Shown: piece by piece, positions 11,505 to 61,810 of the stretch
Layout: each line of letters starts with the position of its first letter
How positions within the stretch are numbered: position 1 is the stretch's first letter
DNA from: Phoronis australis
Taxonomy: Eukaryota > Phoronida > Phoronidae
Length of the DNA stretch: 64,000 nt
Assembly (NCBI GenBank): GCA_002633005.1
Contig: NMRA01000035.1
Coordinates: forward strand, 1,025,253 to 1,089,252
Reading direction: 5' to 3'
The notes under the pieces: model-generated
Seen by the model: only the letters and a program-made list of their open reading frames with translations
The model's database searches: none
What the model was told of the DNA's origin: nothing
Made by a program: the position numbers and the translations under genes

Positions 11505-12643
11505 CTCAGCCTCCTTCGGGTCAACTCTATTAATAATAAGATAATTAACTAATACTCAATTAACCAACAATTAGGAGGACGAACAGAGCTATTTTTTACA
11601 ATACATACAAGTCGCCAGAAAGAAGAATTTTTTACCAGGCTAATGTACTTTGGACTTGTAAAATACTGGTAGTCGCTGATTAGCGCTGTAGGTTTGATTA
11701 ATGACCTGGAACTGGCACACTGACTGTAAGTTCTCCACAGACAGTCATGTGCTACTGCAACTTTACTGAAGAAATGTAGCAATGGTTCAGGATTCATAAT
11801 GTGGTCGGAACACAAATCCTGAATCTCAAACCGTTTGTAAAACAGGGTACTAGAGCCCACATTGTCTGACTGGTAAGTAGGAAATCTTAGTTAGACAGTA
11901 AGGCCTCAATTGTAAATGTACTGTATTATGGGACACATGAATTCACTAAAAAAATCATTGACACACAAGTCTGAATTTATATTGGCCAGTTTTCTGATTT
12001 TCAGGACTTTTTCACTTAAATATTATAGATATTGCCATCCGTTGGCAAGTTACCCATGAGGACCACCAATCCCAGTCTTTCAATAACTTTTTACACTCGC
12101 GACATTTAGCGAGCTGACAAGATATGATGTGACGTATTTTGATATAAAAATAGGTCACAGACTCATTCTTCCCGGCGTCGTCAACGGTTTTTACTCCTTG
12201 AAAAGAAAACCTGTCATTGTCAAGTCTCAAACAATATTTGACACATCAAACAATGCATTGAAATTGCTAATGGCAGGTAGTAATGTTAGTAGTGAAGTGG
12301 CAGAGATTCTAGGCAATTACATCGACTAGGATGCCGCAGGCATACAGGGGCGGTGAGTACATCCCCACAAAAAGTTACGAATTCCAAAATACAGGAAATA
12401 AAATCAAATGAAACATGCATATATGCACATGGAATTATAAGAAACACATACCATAAGTCTGGAGACGATTCACTATAATTTGAACAAACTGATGAAAATC
12501 TGTCGCAGTTTGCTAAAGTTTCTCTTACCGGGAGCCATTTTGAGGAAGTTACTTGAAATCACGCATGTTGATGAATAAAAAGTCCAAGGGACACAAATCT
12601 TACAACTTTCACCCAACACCTTCCCATGCTATTTTGCAAGTGT

Positions 12644-14032
12644 CACGTGCCAGCGTCATGAGCTTTGCCCACTCTGGCGCTAGCCCTTGCCTAACTCACG
12701 TGACTCAGTTGAAATACTTTGCGGTTATCGCGCACCTGGTGAAAAAGTTAACAGTGACCAGAAAAGTGGAGTTGGAATTCTTCGCCAAAGTCACCTTAAT
12801 TCTTGTAACTAAGCTTCATAAGATATGTGTAGAAGTAGAAAGGACCACTGAAGGAAGTTAGCACTTTTTAGTGATATGTAGAAGTTTTTAAGTGAGGAAT
12901 GTATTTTTGTTGAGGTGAAAACTCCTAATCGGTTTCCGGATTTGGCCTACTGCCCGTTTAAAATAAACGGGACGAAATTAGTACAGAAAGCGATGGGAAG
13001 TGTTGTAGACCCTAACCGGCCAATCAAAGCAAGGGGCTATGTGTTGCCTACACTACATAGAGAGATTCATGGAAATTGTGAAAATGGTGAACTTTGTAAT
13101 GAGACGTTATTTGACTTGTTTCACTGCTGCGCTGGCCTTCAGCCGCGCGCGCCCTCTGTCGGCATCAGAAGACAACTGTTGTTCATCTTGGAGACTGCCG
13201 AAGTTGGCTTTCCGGCCCATATGCCCGTAATGTCCAATGAGGGCGCAACATGAATATTAATTAAGCAGCCCTGCAGCCGATACACGTGCTGGGATGCAGA
13301 GCGGCATTCGATATCCAGACCGCACACCTAAGCAGAGCTATTGTCTTGTTATTGAGCTCAACCACGGACAACTAAGATGTAAGGTAAGACACCTTTGGAA
13401 ATTACTACAACAGTTAAACCTTGGCTTGAGTTCATAATGCAAGTTTTAGAGAGCTTGAGCAACTTAGTTCTGTTGTCCTCCCATGTAGTTTAATCCCGTC
13501 GGAACAGCACAGACCACGTCGTGAGTGCTAAAAGTTATTGAGAGACTAGGAGGTCGCTAGCAGCATACACGCCAAACGGGAAGTGAGGAAGGGAAGCTGA
13601 AGGGTAGGCCATCACTGAAACACAGACAAATTTCGGTTTAGCTCACCAACTCATTCCATGGGTTAGTAAAGTACAAAATGAGAGAGTAAAAATTTACGCC
13701 GGTACGCCTTATGTCAACTACTATATGACTTCATACTGAACCAGAAAATGGCCGAAAATGGCAAAATAAGCGAGAATACCTCAGGTTCTGAATCTGCGGG
13801 CTTCAGCGCATTCTCACAATGACAAAGGTCATGGCCTATTTATTGCCACAATCTCACCAAAAGATGTCACTGGTTGACCATTACCACAAAAATAACATGT
13901 GAAATGTGTCTTAACAGTAAATTTTTGGCGTTCCTCATTTTTATTGTTTATGCTTACTAAATATCCAAATAAGAAGCCCCTAAATGCTTAATGTTTTAAA
14001 TAAATTTCGAGTACCTGCGACCTGATCACGTG
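12644..14032. promoter_or_regulatory. Cluster of four CACGTG E-boxes
   Basis: CACGTG at 12644-12649, 12697-12702, 13283-13288 and 14027-14032. Two of them sit in the identical 12-mer TCACGTGACTCA, which also contains the AP-1 core TGACTCA. These suggest bHLH and bZIP binding; function is inferred only from motif. Confidence 0.35.
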
Positions 14033-14389
14033 ACTCATAAGCTTCTTTGACAACAACAGCAGCAGACATTTGAAATTTGACGGAACATGTTGAACATAGT
14101 AAGAGTAAGTTAAATTTGTGTATTTGATGTGGAGTTTAATTTCACACCTTGCTTTTTGTTGTGTAATGTCGTTTTTGTGCGGTCTTTTGAGTGATTTTTC
14201 AATGAGTCAGTTGAAATGTTGACTTAGAATGAACAGAATCTTTTCATTGAATGAATCGTAAAAAATGGGCCGAGTCGGCGAGTGACTGATGAGTAAACAT
14301 TTTTTTGGACCGTACGTCTTCTATACCAGTAAATATACTGTATGGAAGTAAACAGGTAAAGGGACTGGGGTTCACCCAGGATAAAAACA

Positions 14390-14487
14390 TGGCATCCAAA
14401 ATAGGTTTTCCATATTTCTTGGGGTATCTGGCACTGCTGTACGTGAACTTGGAACCTTGCTTAAATGATTTCAAGATTAAACGGAAG
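14390..14487 (+). other. Candidate unassigned first coding exon
   Basis: ATGG in good context followed by a signal-peptide-like MASKIGFPYFLGYLALLYVN, then 12 residues to the donor GAA|GTGAGT. No homologue recognised and no partner exon found. Confidence 0.2.
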
Positions 14488-15051
14488 TGAGTGTTGCGTG
14501 AACTTGGAATACGCGAGGCAAATTGACAAGTTCACTCAAATAATCACGTTCATGTTCATAAAAATTTGCACTGCACTAAATCAAGTTACATTTGAATAAA
14601 ACAATGTCAATTTTAACCAACCTTTTCAACTACGGGCGATCAGTTTCACCCAGCAATAATCGATTTAGCCATTCACATATTCCTCTGGTTCAGCGACACA
14701 AGTTACGGTAAAGGAGAAAATGGTTGATCACAAGGCCAATAATTACAAAAATTCTTTTCACCGAACAAAAATTTCTCCTTTTTGCTATAAAGAATATTCA
14801 ATTCCAAGTTCACTCACGTACAGCATCCACAAGGTCATTGGGACATTGGGAATGCTGTTTTCATGAGCCCAAGTCAAATTGGCGACTTGATGTAGTATGT
14901 TACTGTGGAGACATGGGTCTGTAGTAAAGTTTGCATATCTTAAGTGATATCTTACTGAGCCCATAAACCTGCCTTCTGTCACAAAAAAACATTTTTTTTA
15001 AATCGCCATTGTGAAATTGGTCTCACATCGGGCACTAGTTGGATATAATGG

Positions 15052-15130
15052 ACCCTGATTCAGAGAACCAGTTACATCCACTAATTAAATGGCCGCTATT
15101 CAGTGATTGCCTGGTTCTCTAAATCAGTGC
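15052..15130. mobile_element. Hairpin MITE, copy 3
   Basis: The arms CCTGATTCAGAGAACCAG and CTGGTTCTCTAAATCAG are inverted and related to the inner arms of the other copies; this copy is more diverged. Confidence 0.45.
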
Positions 15131-15768
15131 CTCACACTGTTGGAATAAGCTGACAGATCCTTATTGTTTGAGAGCATCATCTCAACAAGTTGACTTGTCA
15201 CAGCATGTTATTTCATTAATGCTGGGCATGCTGTCAAGGAATAACGAACTGTGGAAGTTCTTTCCTGGACCAAAAATCACTTCTCATCTACCTAACGAAC
15301 AAGTGGTCTGAATCAAAATTTAATTTCTTTAATGAGTTTTTTATTGTCGCTTCAACTAACTTTGTATTCTGACAGTCTTTGCTTTCATGTCTCAAAGTGA
15401 GGTAGAAATATTCTATCAGATTCTGAATCCTGTATAAAGTAGCAGAAATTGGTCAGTACCAGGGACGATGCTGCAAAACAGAATTGTACCTAACCATTTT
15501 CAAGAGGATTTATCAAACATTTAAATGAGTATGTTTTGTAAATATTCAAAAAAACCGGTTATAATCGAAGAGAATTTATTACTACTGGAAGTGTGCAGTG
15601 CCTGCCAGATCTGTTCAAACTGGTGCATCAGTCTTCTTTATAAGTGGAGTGGAAACTTCTTTACATGTCAGTCTGCCAAATCTATTCAAGATCTTACTTG
15701 GATACAGAGGCTTACAGTGGATGAACAGTAATGGTGACAGAGATGGCAGGAACATGGGCAATAGCAGG

Positions 15769-15856
15769 TATAACGTGCTCGTATTTTGAGAACCAGTTTC
15801 ATGCCCATTTTTGATTGGAGAAAACTGCCTGGTTCTCAAAATTCGGGCACGTTATA
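15769..15856. mobile_element. Hairpin MITE, copy 4 (best preserved)
   Basis: The 5' end TATAACGTGCTCGTATTTTG pairs with the 3' end CAAAATTCGGGCACGTTATA; the inner GAGAACCAG and CTGGTTCTC are perfect. Length 88 bp, with no coding capacity. Confidence 0.7.
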
Positions 15857-17617
15857 TCCGACCATTACCAAAACATGCACCCATATGTGCCTGATTACAT
15901 GAAGCAATGCAAATAGGTACTCAGCTGTGGTAATTCTTTGCTTATCTAGCCCACAATATGGACAAGAAGTGAAATTATATTTTCCCAAAATTTCCCGCAA
16001 AGTAAAGATTAAGAATTTTTTTGTCTATTACCGACATGGTTTGCACTGCTGATGTTTAATCAACTTAAAGGTATGTTTTGCATTATTAGGCCTTTGAAAA
16101 CTGGAAAAAAGGTTAATTTTGGCAATTATTTTGTGGGAAATAAGTAGAAAATTCTAGTGTGTTCTCTAAATTTTCAGCGCACTTGAGAACTTTGTGGAAA
16201 CACTTATTTTCTTTATCCTGTTATTTTACCTGAACTCATCACTACAGTACATTAAGTTCTAACTATGATACATACATACTGTGTGTAAACTCAACATTGA
16301 ATTCTTCATATTATTGAAAATAGAGAGGTGCCTTTTAATATAACATCCCCTATGGTAAGGACTTTAGGCCCAGTTATCTGATACATTATTTGTATATGTC
16401 TCAAGTAAAAGATGAGCTCGTGATAAAGACCTTACAGAATGTAACATTTGTGAATAAACAAAGTCTAAAAATGCCCTGAAAATTTAGGTTATATAGCTGA
16501 GTCCCTGTTGGGAATGTTTCAAACCACTAAGTAGTGGATACGGACAATTTGCAAATGCAATTATGATCCAACCAAAGCCCATTATGAAACTTATCTGATA
16601 AGACCTGTTGACCAAAACATTTGATACTGCCGCTTGATTTATTCACATTTTTTGTGTGCGACAGGTTGTTTAAAATGATGATTACTTTATATCAAACACT
16701 TGTAAAATCATCACAGTTTTTATTCTCTGATAGTGTTATGTACATATCTCCAGTATGTGCATTGTTTTATCAAAATGTACTGTTCCCGTTCATCAATATT
16801 TACGACTTGTTCTGAAACGCGGTATTGATTTTTATCCCAGCTTGGTTTTGTGGTCAGGAACTGACCTCAGATTAAGCTACAGTACTTACCTGTGCATACT
16901 AAGACACTTTTGCTTTCCATTCGCAGAAAATGCTTGGACATCAAAATTTTGTTTTATTACTTATAGATGATTCTCTAAGTAGTTATTATGTGAATGATTA
17001 CCAGTGTAGAGTATTTTGGTCTTCCATTGTTCTATGCTTACAAGTTAGTGTATGGTGAATATTACAGACATAAAAGGATTTTGTTGTCACTGTAGTGCAC
17101 AGCAGTCTCAGCATATTTTTATGTTTGCCAAGCTTAAGTTTTATCTCTATTTATTTTAATAAACACATGCTGTGCCATATCAACATATGTCAATACAGAT
17201 CTTACATAAAGAATGTATGTTACCTTTCTCTGGAGTATTGGTTTTGATTAGATATTGATTAACGGCTACATATTCTGGTCTGATCATAGTTAACCCTGGG
17301 TGTCTTGGGTGTCTCGTTGACTCATGCATAGGTAGTCACAGGTAGTTAAGGTGTGGCTTAACACCTGGATCTAGTTAGAATGATGGTGTTTCACTGTAGT
17401 AAGTCACGGAATTTTACAGAGATAGGGTGGTACCGATTTGTATTTGTAAGTTTCAGGAAATGTGCTGATTTCTTTGTATTTTGCTGTCAAAATTTTCCAA
17501 ATGCAAATTGAGTTGTAAGTATTTTTAGTGGATACTTGATTAAAAATGTTATAATCTGTGGTTAGAATTGCAAAGAAATGACAAGATGAGGTATTAAGAA
17601 AGTTCTTTTTTCTGTAG

Positions 17618-17718
17618 GTGTCCATGTGATAAGCTTTGAGGATAGCTGTTCCCAAAACAAATGTCCGTCCAGATGAATCTCAAGAGGAGAATTCTCTCAA
17701 AGCTTTAACGAAGAAATT
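17618..17718 (+). other. GRID2IP: Delphilin 5' UTR part of first coding exon
   Basis: The acceptor TTTTCTGTAG ends at 17617. The frame of the ATG has an in-frame TGA upstream inside this exon, so 17719 is the first usable start in that frame. Non-coding exon(s) must lie upstream. Confidence 0.6.
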
Positions 17719-55283
<37,565 letters not shown>

Positions 55284-57087
55284 TACCCAAGTTGAAATGG
55301 CTGAGACAGTTGACCGCTTAAAATGCATCATACAAGAGTAGTTGAAGACAAAAACATGCTGAACTTTTTGTAAATATGCTCCAAAATGGCCTCCGCATGT
55401 AGTGACTTTGCAGTTGGAGAGGTTTTTGCAATTGTAGTTTTAATTTTAGGCAAATTTGTTGTGGTTTTTCTAATAAGTTTTTATGGCATTTACAAATGTC
55501 ACGTTACTATTTTCATTTTTTTCCTAACCGATTGCGTCTTAATCTCTAGGAATTGTCTGAAAAGTGTGCACCTCAGCTTTATTTCTCCCTTTACTATGTT
55601 TACATTCCGTTCTATTTATAAACGGTATATTTTTTTAGAACTCCAAAGATCTGTATAATTTTTTAACATTCTAGAGATCTGTATACATTTATTTTTAACA
55701 TTCTAAAGATTAATTGAACTATTACTAAATAACACTGAAGCTTTAACATGTTTTTCTTGAAACAGGGGTGGACAGTTTGAGAAGGATATCAAAGTATTGA
55801 ATGGTCACTTAAGTAAATTGTATCGTCAAATCTCATTGAAAAAATGTTTGTCTTCTTTACCTACAATTTATTTCTTACCTTCTTCGGTTGTTGGGGGGAA
55901 AGGATACTTTGCATGACCCCTTTGTTGCTCTTTGATTCACCACGGCATAATTTCGATATAGTGCATTTTATTTTCTATCAGTTAAGAGTTTGTATCTGAT
56001 ATCTCTAACTTATTATATTGATTTTTTTGTGAATCTCCAATTATGTTTACTCTAGTGCTAGGTGTTTATTCTGTTAAAATATTTAATATTTACTTTACCT
56101 ATTTTCAGTATTGATGATATATCGTCGTGTTCAGCCACTGGTAGTGTGATACTGTTTTTCATATTGGTGATGGAATGCAAGAGATGGGATGTTTATTCCG
56201 TTTTTGTAACGTAGGTGTAGTTTTCATACAATGTTGGCAGAATTCTGTCAAAGTTCTCATGTTCCATCCAAGTTTTTGCTTAATCGCGAAGGAAATCCGG
56301 AAAAACTTCATCACTAGTAGAGGTTAAGCTAAAAATTGCATTGCTCTGAAATTTGCTTTGAAGAGATGGTGTTGACTGTTTTGTAGTTCTATTGATTTTA
56401 AGATTATGTCAATGGACAAGGTTTGAGTTATGTGTGCCAAGAAGGAATTGTAGACATTATATTTGCAATGAGTGACATGAAGTTACTGAAATTTGACTTT
56501 GCTGTACATTGCATCATTCTAGATTGCTGTGGTGTATTGTTTATTTTGATAAATTGAGAAGATTGTATATTTTGATTGTAGCATGTCCGTATAACTGTGG
56601 TAAATGCCCGGTGGGTTTAGGTATCACTGGATAGGTCTGTGATATATCCGGTCAAATCATTGTAATATTTTTAGATGATGGAAATGATACTATTATGAAA
56701 TAGGTGGAGAATAATTTCTATTTGTAATAGTTAAGAGATGTTATTATGGCCTTGTTCTGTCGATGTTTTGGGTGGATAGTAATAGTCACATCATGCTGTC
56801 ACGTGACATTTTGTTATGGTTACCATGGTTGCCATGGTGTATAGTCAGCGGTGATTTTAGGAGCACGCCACGCGTTATTGCCGCGTGAAAAATTTCATAA
56901 ACAGATGCACTGTGATTGCTTAACTCGGGCCAATGGGCACATTTGAATTGTGTCATATTTACACCTTATCTTAGTCACGAATAATACACATTGGGTTCAG
57001 ATTCTGTCACGAGGACAATGCAGAGCAGCTGATCAAAACAGCGACCCAAAAACAGCGTTAGGGATAAGTGGTCCTGCATGTTGTGAA

Positions 57088-57093
57088 AATAAA
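57088..57093 (+). terminator. Candidate delphilin poly(A) signal
   Basis: AATAAA about 1.8 kb after the stop. No stronger candidate was noticed nearer the stop, but the true 3' end is not determinable here. Confidence 0.3.
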
Positions 57094-59721
57094 ATTGCCA
57101 AGTGGATTTATTTGTTTATGTGCAGTGAGCTTTTGAGCAATCACTAGTCGTATTACACACTTAATCCCTCGAAAAAAATGGAATTCATGAAGGGCAGTAA
57201 GTACTAACCCGGCCTCTAGGTCCTCCAAATTGGGCCATAGATTTCCAACGTTGTGGCGTTACTTTAAAATGATCGCTGTTGTTGGATAAATTATGAAGTT
57301 TTACGTCACCGAAGTCATTGTGTGTGATTGTTTATGGTACTAGGAACATCATTTATGTTTTATGAAATACTATAAGTGAGGGCTGAATACTTAAGTTTGT
57401 TGGGTATTGTAAAATGCTGAAACTCTCTGTTGCTATGAATAGTCAGTGAGAGCTGAGTGACTTGTCAAACAGTAAAATGTAGTCGTGCAGTGCTTTCCAT
57501 TTCCATTGAATATTAAACAGTCCCTTGTATTCAAGCAAGACTTCCTATTAGCTTAGTCAGTCACCCAAGAAGGTGTGTTCACTATGATTACTGAAGTCGG
57601 GCACTTTTAGCAAGACTTACCAATATTACCATCAGTGTATTTATGATCAACAGTGTACCCTTGTTTGACACCCTCAAGACTTATGTTGAACAAACAAGAA
57701 TTAACAATCTTACTTTTACTTTGAATTCTGTTCAAGTCTGTAGTGACGCAAACTGCTTGCGTGCCATCTTGCTTTTTGAACGGGGATAATAACAAGTGGT
57801 GGTGGCAGAGAAAGCAAACGACTGGCAAGTTTCCAATTTTGAAAATGTTGCAAATTTGAAGCAGAAATGTACATTAAATATTGCTTAAAATTCCTAAATG
57901 TAATTTAATTGAACTAGTACTTGTCAGAGGAATCACTACGACATCTAGAAACATGCAGTCACGATCATGGCCATGTACACACTATTTGCAAGCCAAGTGA
58001 GTTGTCTTCTATCGCGATTTTCTCTTGGGTGACACTGTTGGAAAGCCCAGGAAAGTATGTTTTATGACATTGAGTAAGATTTTCTAGAAATACCACAGAA
58101 TGCACATGTAAGTGCAGAATAATGTGAATATGTGTTGAAAATGGATACACTGCCCCTAAGGTTGAGATGTGTATACAACTTGGAAAAGATGTTTTATTTT
58201 GTCATTTGTTTATGTAGGGTCTTTATGAGGTCAACTTAATTATTAGGCACCATCTGTTAGTAAGAAGTTGTTTGTGAGTCCACATACAGGGAGTGTGGAT
58301 TGGTGTGTGTGGAAACTAGTACTGATAAAGCAATGCTGATGCACTCCCGATTTTATGAATGACTTTGAAACCACTATCTACACACTGTGATAAATTGTAT
58401 AGGACTAATTTCTGGAAGGATTGATGCCATTTCTCATTGGAGAGGGGTTGCATTTGATAGATGGCGGCAACTGGGAGAGTATTAGTGATGCGTTGTGTTG
58501 TACACTTCTACCGACAGTGATTGGCCAGCGATATCCATATTCAAACCTAAGTCGGAATAAAGTCGGCCATGTTCCATCTGATCCACAAGTTCTATATATA
58601 CTGTGCGAACACTTGTCTTCACTGGCTGCTACTAGTCCTATGTAAAATCGTATACAAAACTCGCAAGTGTGTTGACCCTTCTTAAGATTGTGTATCTTGT
58701 GTAGTTGATATCTATTGTTCTTTCGATCTACATTGTGTATTTATTCTGGTGTTGAAAATATAATTTCTATCTTTCTGAGGCACTGTTTGAGTAGTGTTCA
58801 CCAGGTGGCGCACCATCTACTATGGTAAAACTAGTTTCAACTTCTTCTTTATAACATTACGGTGGTTTTCTATTGGCTTGAGGAATAGACAGTCACAACC
58901 GTCTCGACTCATTAGCAGTATAGACGGTGCATGGCTGTCCCACAGGCTCTCCATACGCCGGAAGCTTTTCGGCGAATCGTGCCTCTCACTGATTAAACCA
59001 TCTTTAAGTCGTGTTGTTATAAGTACCTTTTGCGCACACGGCAGAAGGTCACCTAGGGAGGCCGTTGATGTCTTTAATTCCTTCCAACTCGAACAAATAC
59101 TCCCGTAATCAAACTTTTCCGAAGTCTTTCGGCCATGGCAGATGCCCCACTGAATAGGTAACTAGAGTACTTCTACGGAGTTGAAACGTATTGTTTTGTA
59201 TGTGGCTAAATACACACACTTGTCGACGTCATATCCTCTGACGCAGTGTAAAAATGGCCAGTTGCTGACTTTTGGTCAACTGAAGGAAGGACTGTTCGAA
59301 AACTGTTTGATTATGGGAGTATTTTCTCCGAGCTGGAGAGTGTTGAGGACAGCAACGACCTCTTAAGGCGTCCTATGTACCCAGAGCATACTTAAAGCAA
59401 CATGACTTGATGGTTTAATCAGTGTGAGGCTCCTGCGTATTCATGTCTTAATTTTAGGATTTTAGTGGAAAATTCCACATTTCGCTAATATTAATAATTT
59501 ACATGAATACTATATTTTTATTAGTCGTTTACATCAAACGTGATTTAGGATTTTTCTTTTACCACATTTTGTAATATTAAACTTCTTTGGCTTGATCACA
59601 CATGTCAACCATTTTTGCTCTAACCATAAGCAAGTAAAAAAAAAACCACAGCAAACCATAGCACTGACGAAAACGAGTCAAAATATGGTAAAGTTTCAAA
59701 ATGCATTGCATATGTACCTAC

Positions 59722-59907
59722 TTACCTATAAGAGGCTCTTACATCTACCGCTGTGAGTGCTTTTATACTCCTTGGTAACTTTTTTGTCCCTGTCGACCAA
59801 GGCTCATAATATGAGATCTTTCGACAAAAGAGATTAATTACCGAAAATGCGTAGCATATTAGCGCTACGCCGTACAGCTCTACAGAATCGGCAGAAATAC
59901 GTAGCAT
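59722..59907 (-). other. Candidate unassigned first coding exon
   Basis: A 61-residue frame from ATG 59907 to a strong donor (ATAG|GTAAGT at about 59722). It contains one hydrophobic stretch (VELYGVALICYAFSVINLF). I do not recognise the protein and found no following exon, so it may be chance. Confidence 0.15.
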
Positions 59908-60080
59908 GTAAGTAATTTCCGTATATGGTTGACATGTGCTTGAATGACGTCACAGTGCGACTGCGCGTGCTCTGTATTGTACCAATCTAAGTCCTAAGTG
60001 AACACTTTCCTTGTAACAAAATGCAAATTCCAGTAGTATGAGAGTTGCAAATTATTAAATTGTGGAATGCACTTAATACA

Positions 60081-61810
60081 ATTTTTATGCGCCCTCATAT
60101 TCATATGTGGGTACATATTGCCGTACGGACGTCATCTGTCTGGGCGTCCGGCGTCCGCGGTTGTATCACATAAATCCCCTGCAGGATCTTATTCCGTGAA
60201 CAGATGTGTTCTTATGTGGCTGACGACAGATGACCAGTTTCGGACCGACCCGAATACCGCTGTGCCCCCTAGTGGTAATTTTAGTTTTTTACGTTTGCCT
60301 CTGTATTTACGCAGTTCCTTGACGGATTTTCATGAAATACGGAGGCGATGATGCTATTTCATTTTCGGACGGGTTAAACGAATTTTACATCACCTCAGTG
60401 TTGTGGGCATTTTTGCGCTCGTTTTCTGGCGTCCGCCTCTCTATCTGCCATACCCCTCAAAGGATCGTTATAAAAAATTGCAGATCGTGTTGCTGATGAA
60501 AACAGAAGGCCACAACTGACGTTGACTTTCAAACGGGTCCGACTACGGTGTTGCCCCCCCCCCATGACGATTTTGTTTTTTGCGTCTGCGGCCGAATCTC
60601 CTTAACCCTTTGAAGAAGCTTTGTGAAATTTGAAAGATGTATTCTTATGGTAACAGTAACGAGTGTAGAACTAATCTAAATACCACTGTGCCCCTGATTT
60701 TTTTACGTTTACCTCTTTATCTCCAGAGTTCATGAACTAATCCAGATACCACTGTGCCCCCTAATAACATCTCATTATGATTCTTTAAGTGGTATGGCAG
60801 ATAAAGAAGTGGACGCCATAAAACGGACTGAAAAATAACACTGAAAATGGCCACCGCCGGGGTGGCGTAGTAAACAACATGAGAAGGCGTTGTCGTCTCC
60901 TAAATAGAAACTTATTTGCCTAATTTCATGAAAATACATTACTGAAATCCGAAGATACATAGGCAAACGTAAAAAACATTTTTTATAGACGTGTTCCTAT
61001 GAGAAGGCCACTTCTGAAGTTGACTTTTGGATGGGTCCGATTACAATGTCTCCACCTAGTGATGGTTTTGTGTGTTATGCGTCTGAGGCAAATGAAGAAG
61101 TTTTGTGAAATTCGAAAGATGTGTTCCTATGGAGCCGACGACAAACGGTAACAAATGTAGAACTAAGCCAAATAGCACTATTCCCCTTGTAGCAAAATGT
61201 CTTTTACGTTTACCTCTTTATTTCGGAGATCATGAATGTATTTCCATGAAATTCGGCAAATAGATTTGTATTAAAGAGACGACGACGCCTTCCCATTTTC
61301 GGACAGATTTAATGTTTTCTGCGACACCTGGTGGCCATTTAAAATTTTCCGGGTGTGTTTTTGACGCCTGTCTCTCTATCTGCCAAATCACTCAAAGGAC
61401 GGTTACGAAAATTGACGGTTGTGTTCTGGATACAAAGACCCGGGCTGATGTTGATTTTTGGATGCTTTTGCTTTTTTGCATCTACGGCTGTATCTCCTTA
61501 AGCCTTTGAAGTAACTTTGCGGAATTTGCAGATGGGCTTCGATAGAGATGGCAACAGGTGACGATGAGTCTCAGATCAATCGTACTATAGCTGTGCACCC
61601 TAGTGTCAATTGTTTTTAAGTTTACCTCTATATCTTCAGAATTCCTTGGCTTATTTCCATGATATTTGGTAAATAATTGCGTTTTACGGAGATGACGCCA
61701 TCTTCTCAATTCCAATGGGTTTGAAGCATTCTGCGCCATCTAATGGCTACTTATATAATGCTAAAACACCTATAGAAGCACACAGTTTGTGGTGCTATCG
61801 TTTCTAATCC
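60081..61810. repeat. Large composite repeat element with internal direct and inverted modules
   Basis: Begins with TTTTTATGCGCCCTCATA like the short element at 30025. Inside, a module (CATTTTCGGAC, then CTCTCTATCTGCCA, CTCAAAGGA, then ATCTCCTTAA and CTTTGAAG) occurs at about 60360-60620 and again at about 61295-61510. TTTACGTTTACCTCT-type segments recur at 60288, 60704, 61203 and 61618. An inverted copy lies at 60900-60980. It ends near ATAGAAGCACACAG (61770), shared with the short element. No coding sequence recognised. Confidence 0.65.

Larger units (their letters stand above)
9903..11594. repeat. ~850-bp direct tandem duplication around SelU exon 1, joined by one N
   Basis: Copy A is 9903-10753 and copy B 10755-11594, with a single N at 10754. 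They match along their whole length apart from scattered single-base changes and one 12-nt insertion in copy A near 10368. The N sits exactly at the junction. This looks like two haplotypes or read ends placed side by side at a closed gap. Confidence 0.9.
11605..17617. other. Intergenic region between SelU and delphilin; candidate promoter zone
   Basis: No exon with recognisable homology. It contains four CACGTG motifs between 12644 and 14032, a short GC-richer patch near 13130-13200, two hairpin MITEs (15052, 15769) and several possible non-coding first exons. The SelU transcription start should lie just right of exon 1, and the delphilin start somewhere in this zone, since the first coding exon has an intron acceptor at 17617. 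Confidence 0.5.
55284..60080. other. Delphilin 3' UTR and gene-poor flank
   Basis: Presumed 3' UTR first, then AT-rich DNA. None of the open frames here (for example 58794-59108) shows a family motif or consistent splice sites. Confidence 0.4.

Noticed and set aside
12953-12971. Short hairpin CCCGTTTA...TAAACGGG as an RNA element
   Set aside because: Only an 8-bp stem with no supporting context.
12915-13253. 112-codon plus-strand frame and overlapping frames in the GC-richer patch
   Set aside because: The overlapping frames in both strands look like a chance effect of higher GC; more likely promoter or 5' UTR sequence.
58794-59108. 104-codon plus-strand open frame
   Set aside because: Unrecognised composition, no splice sites or homology; treated as chance.
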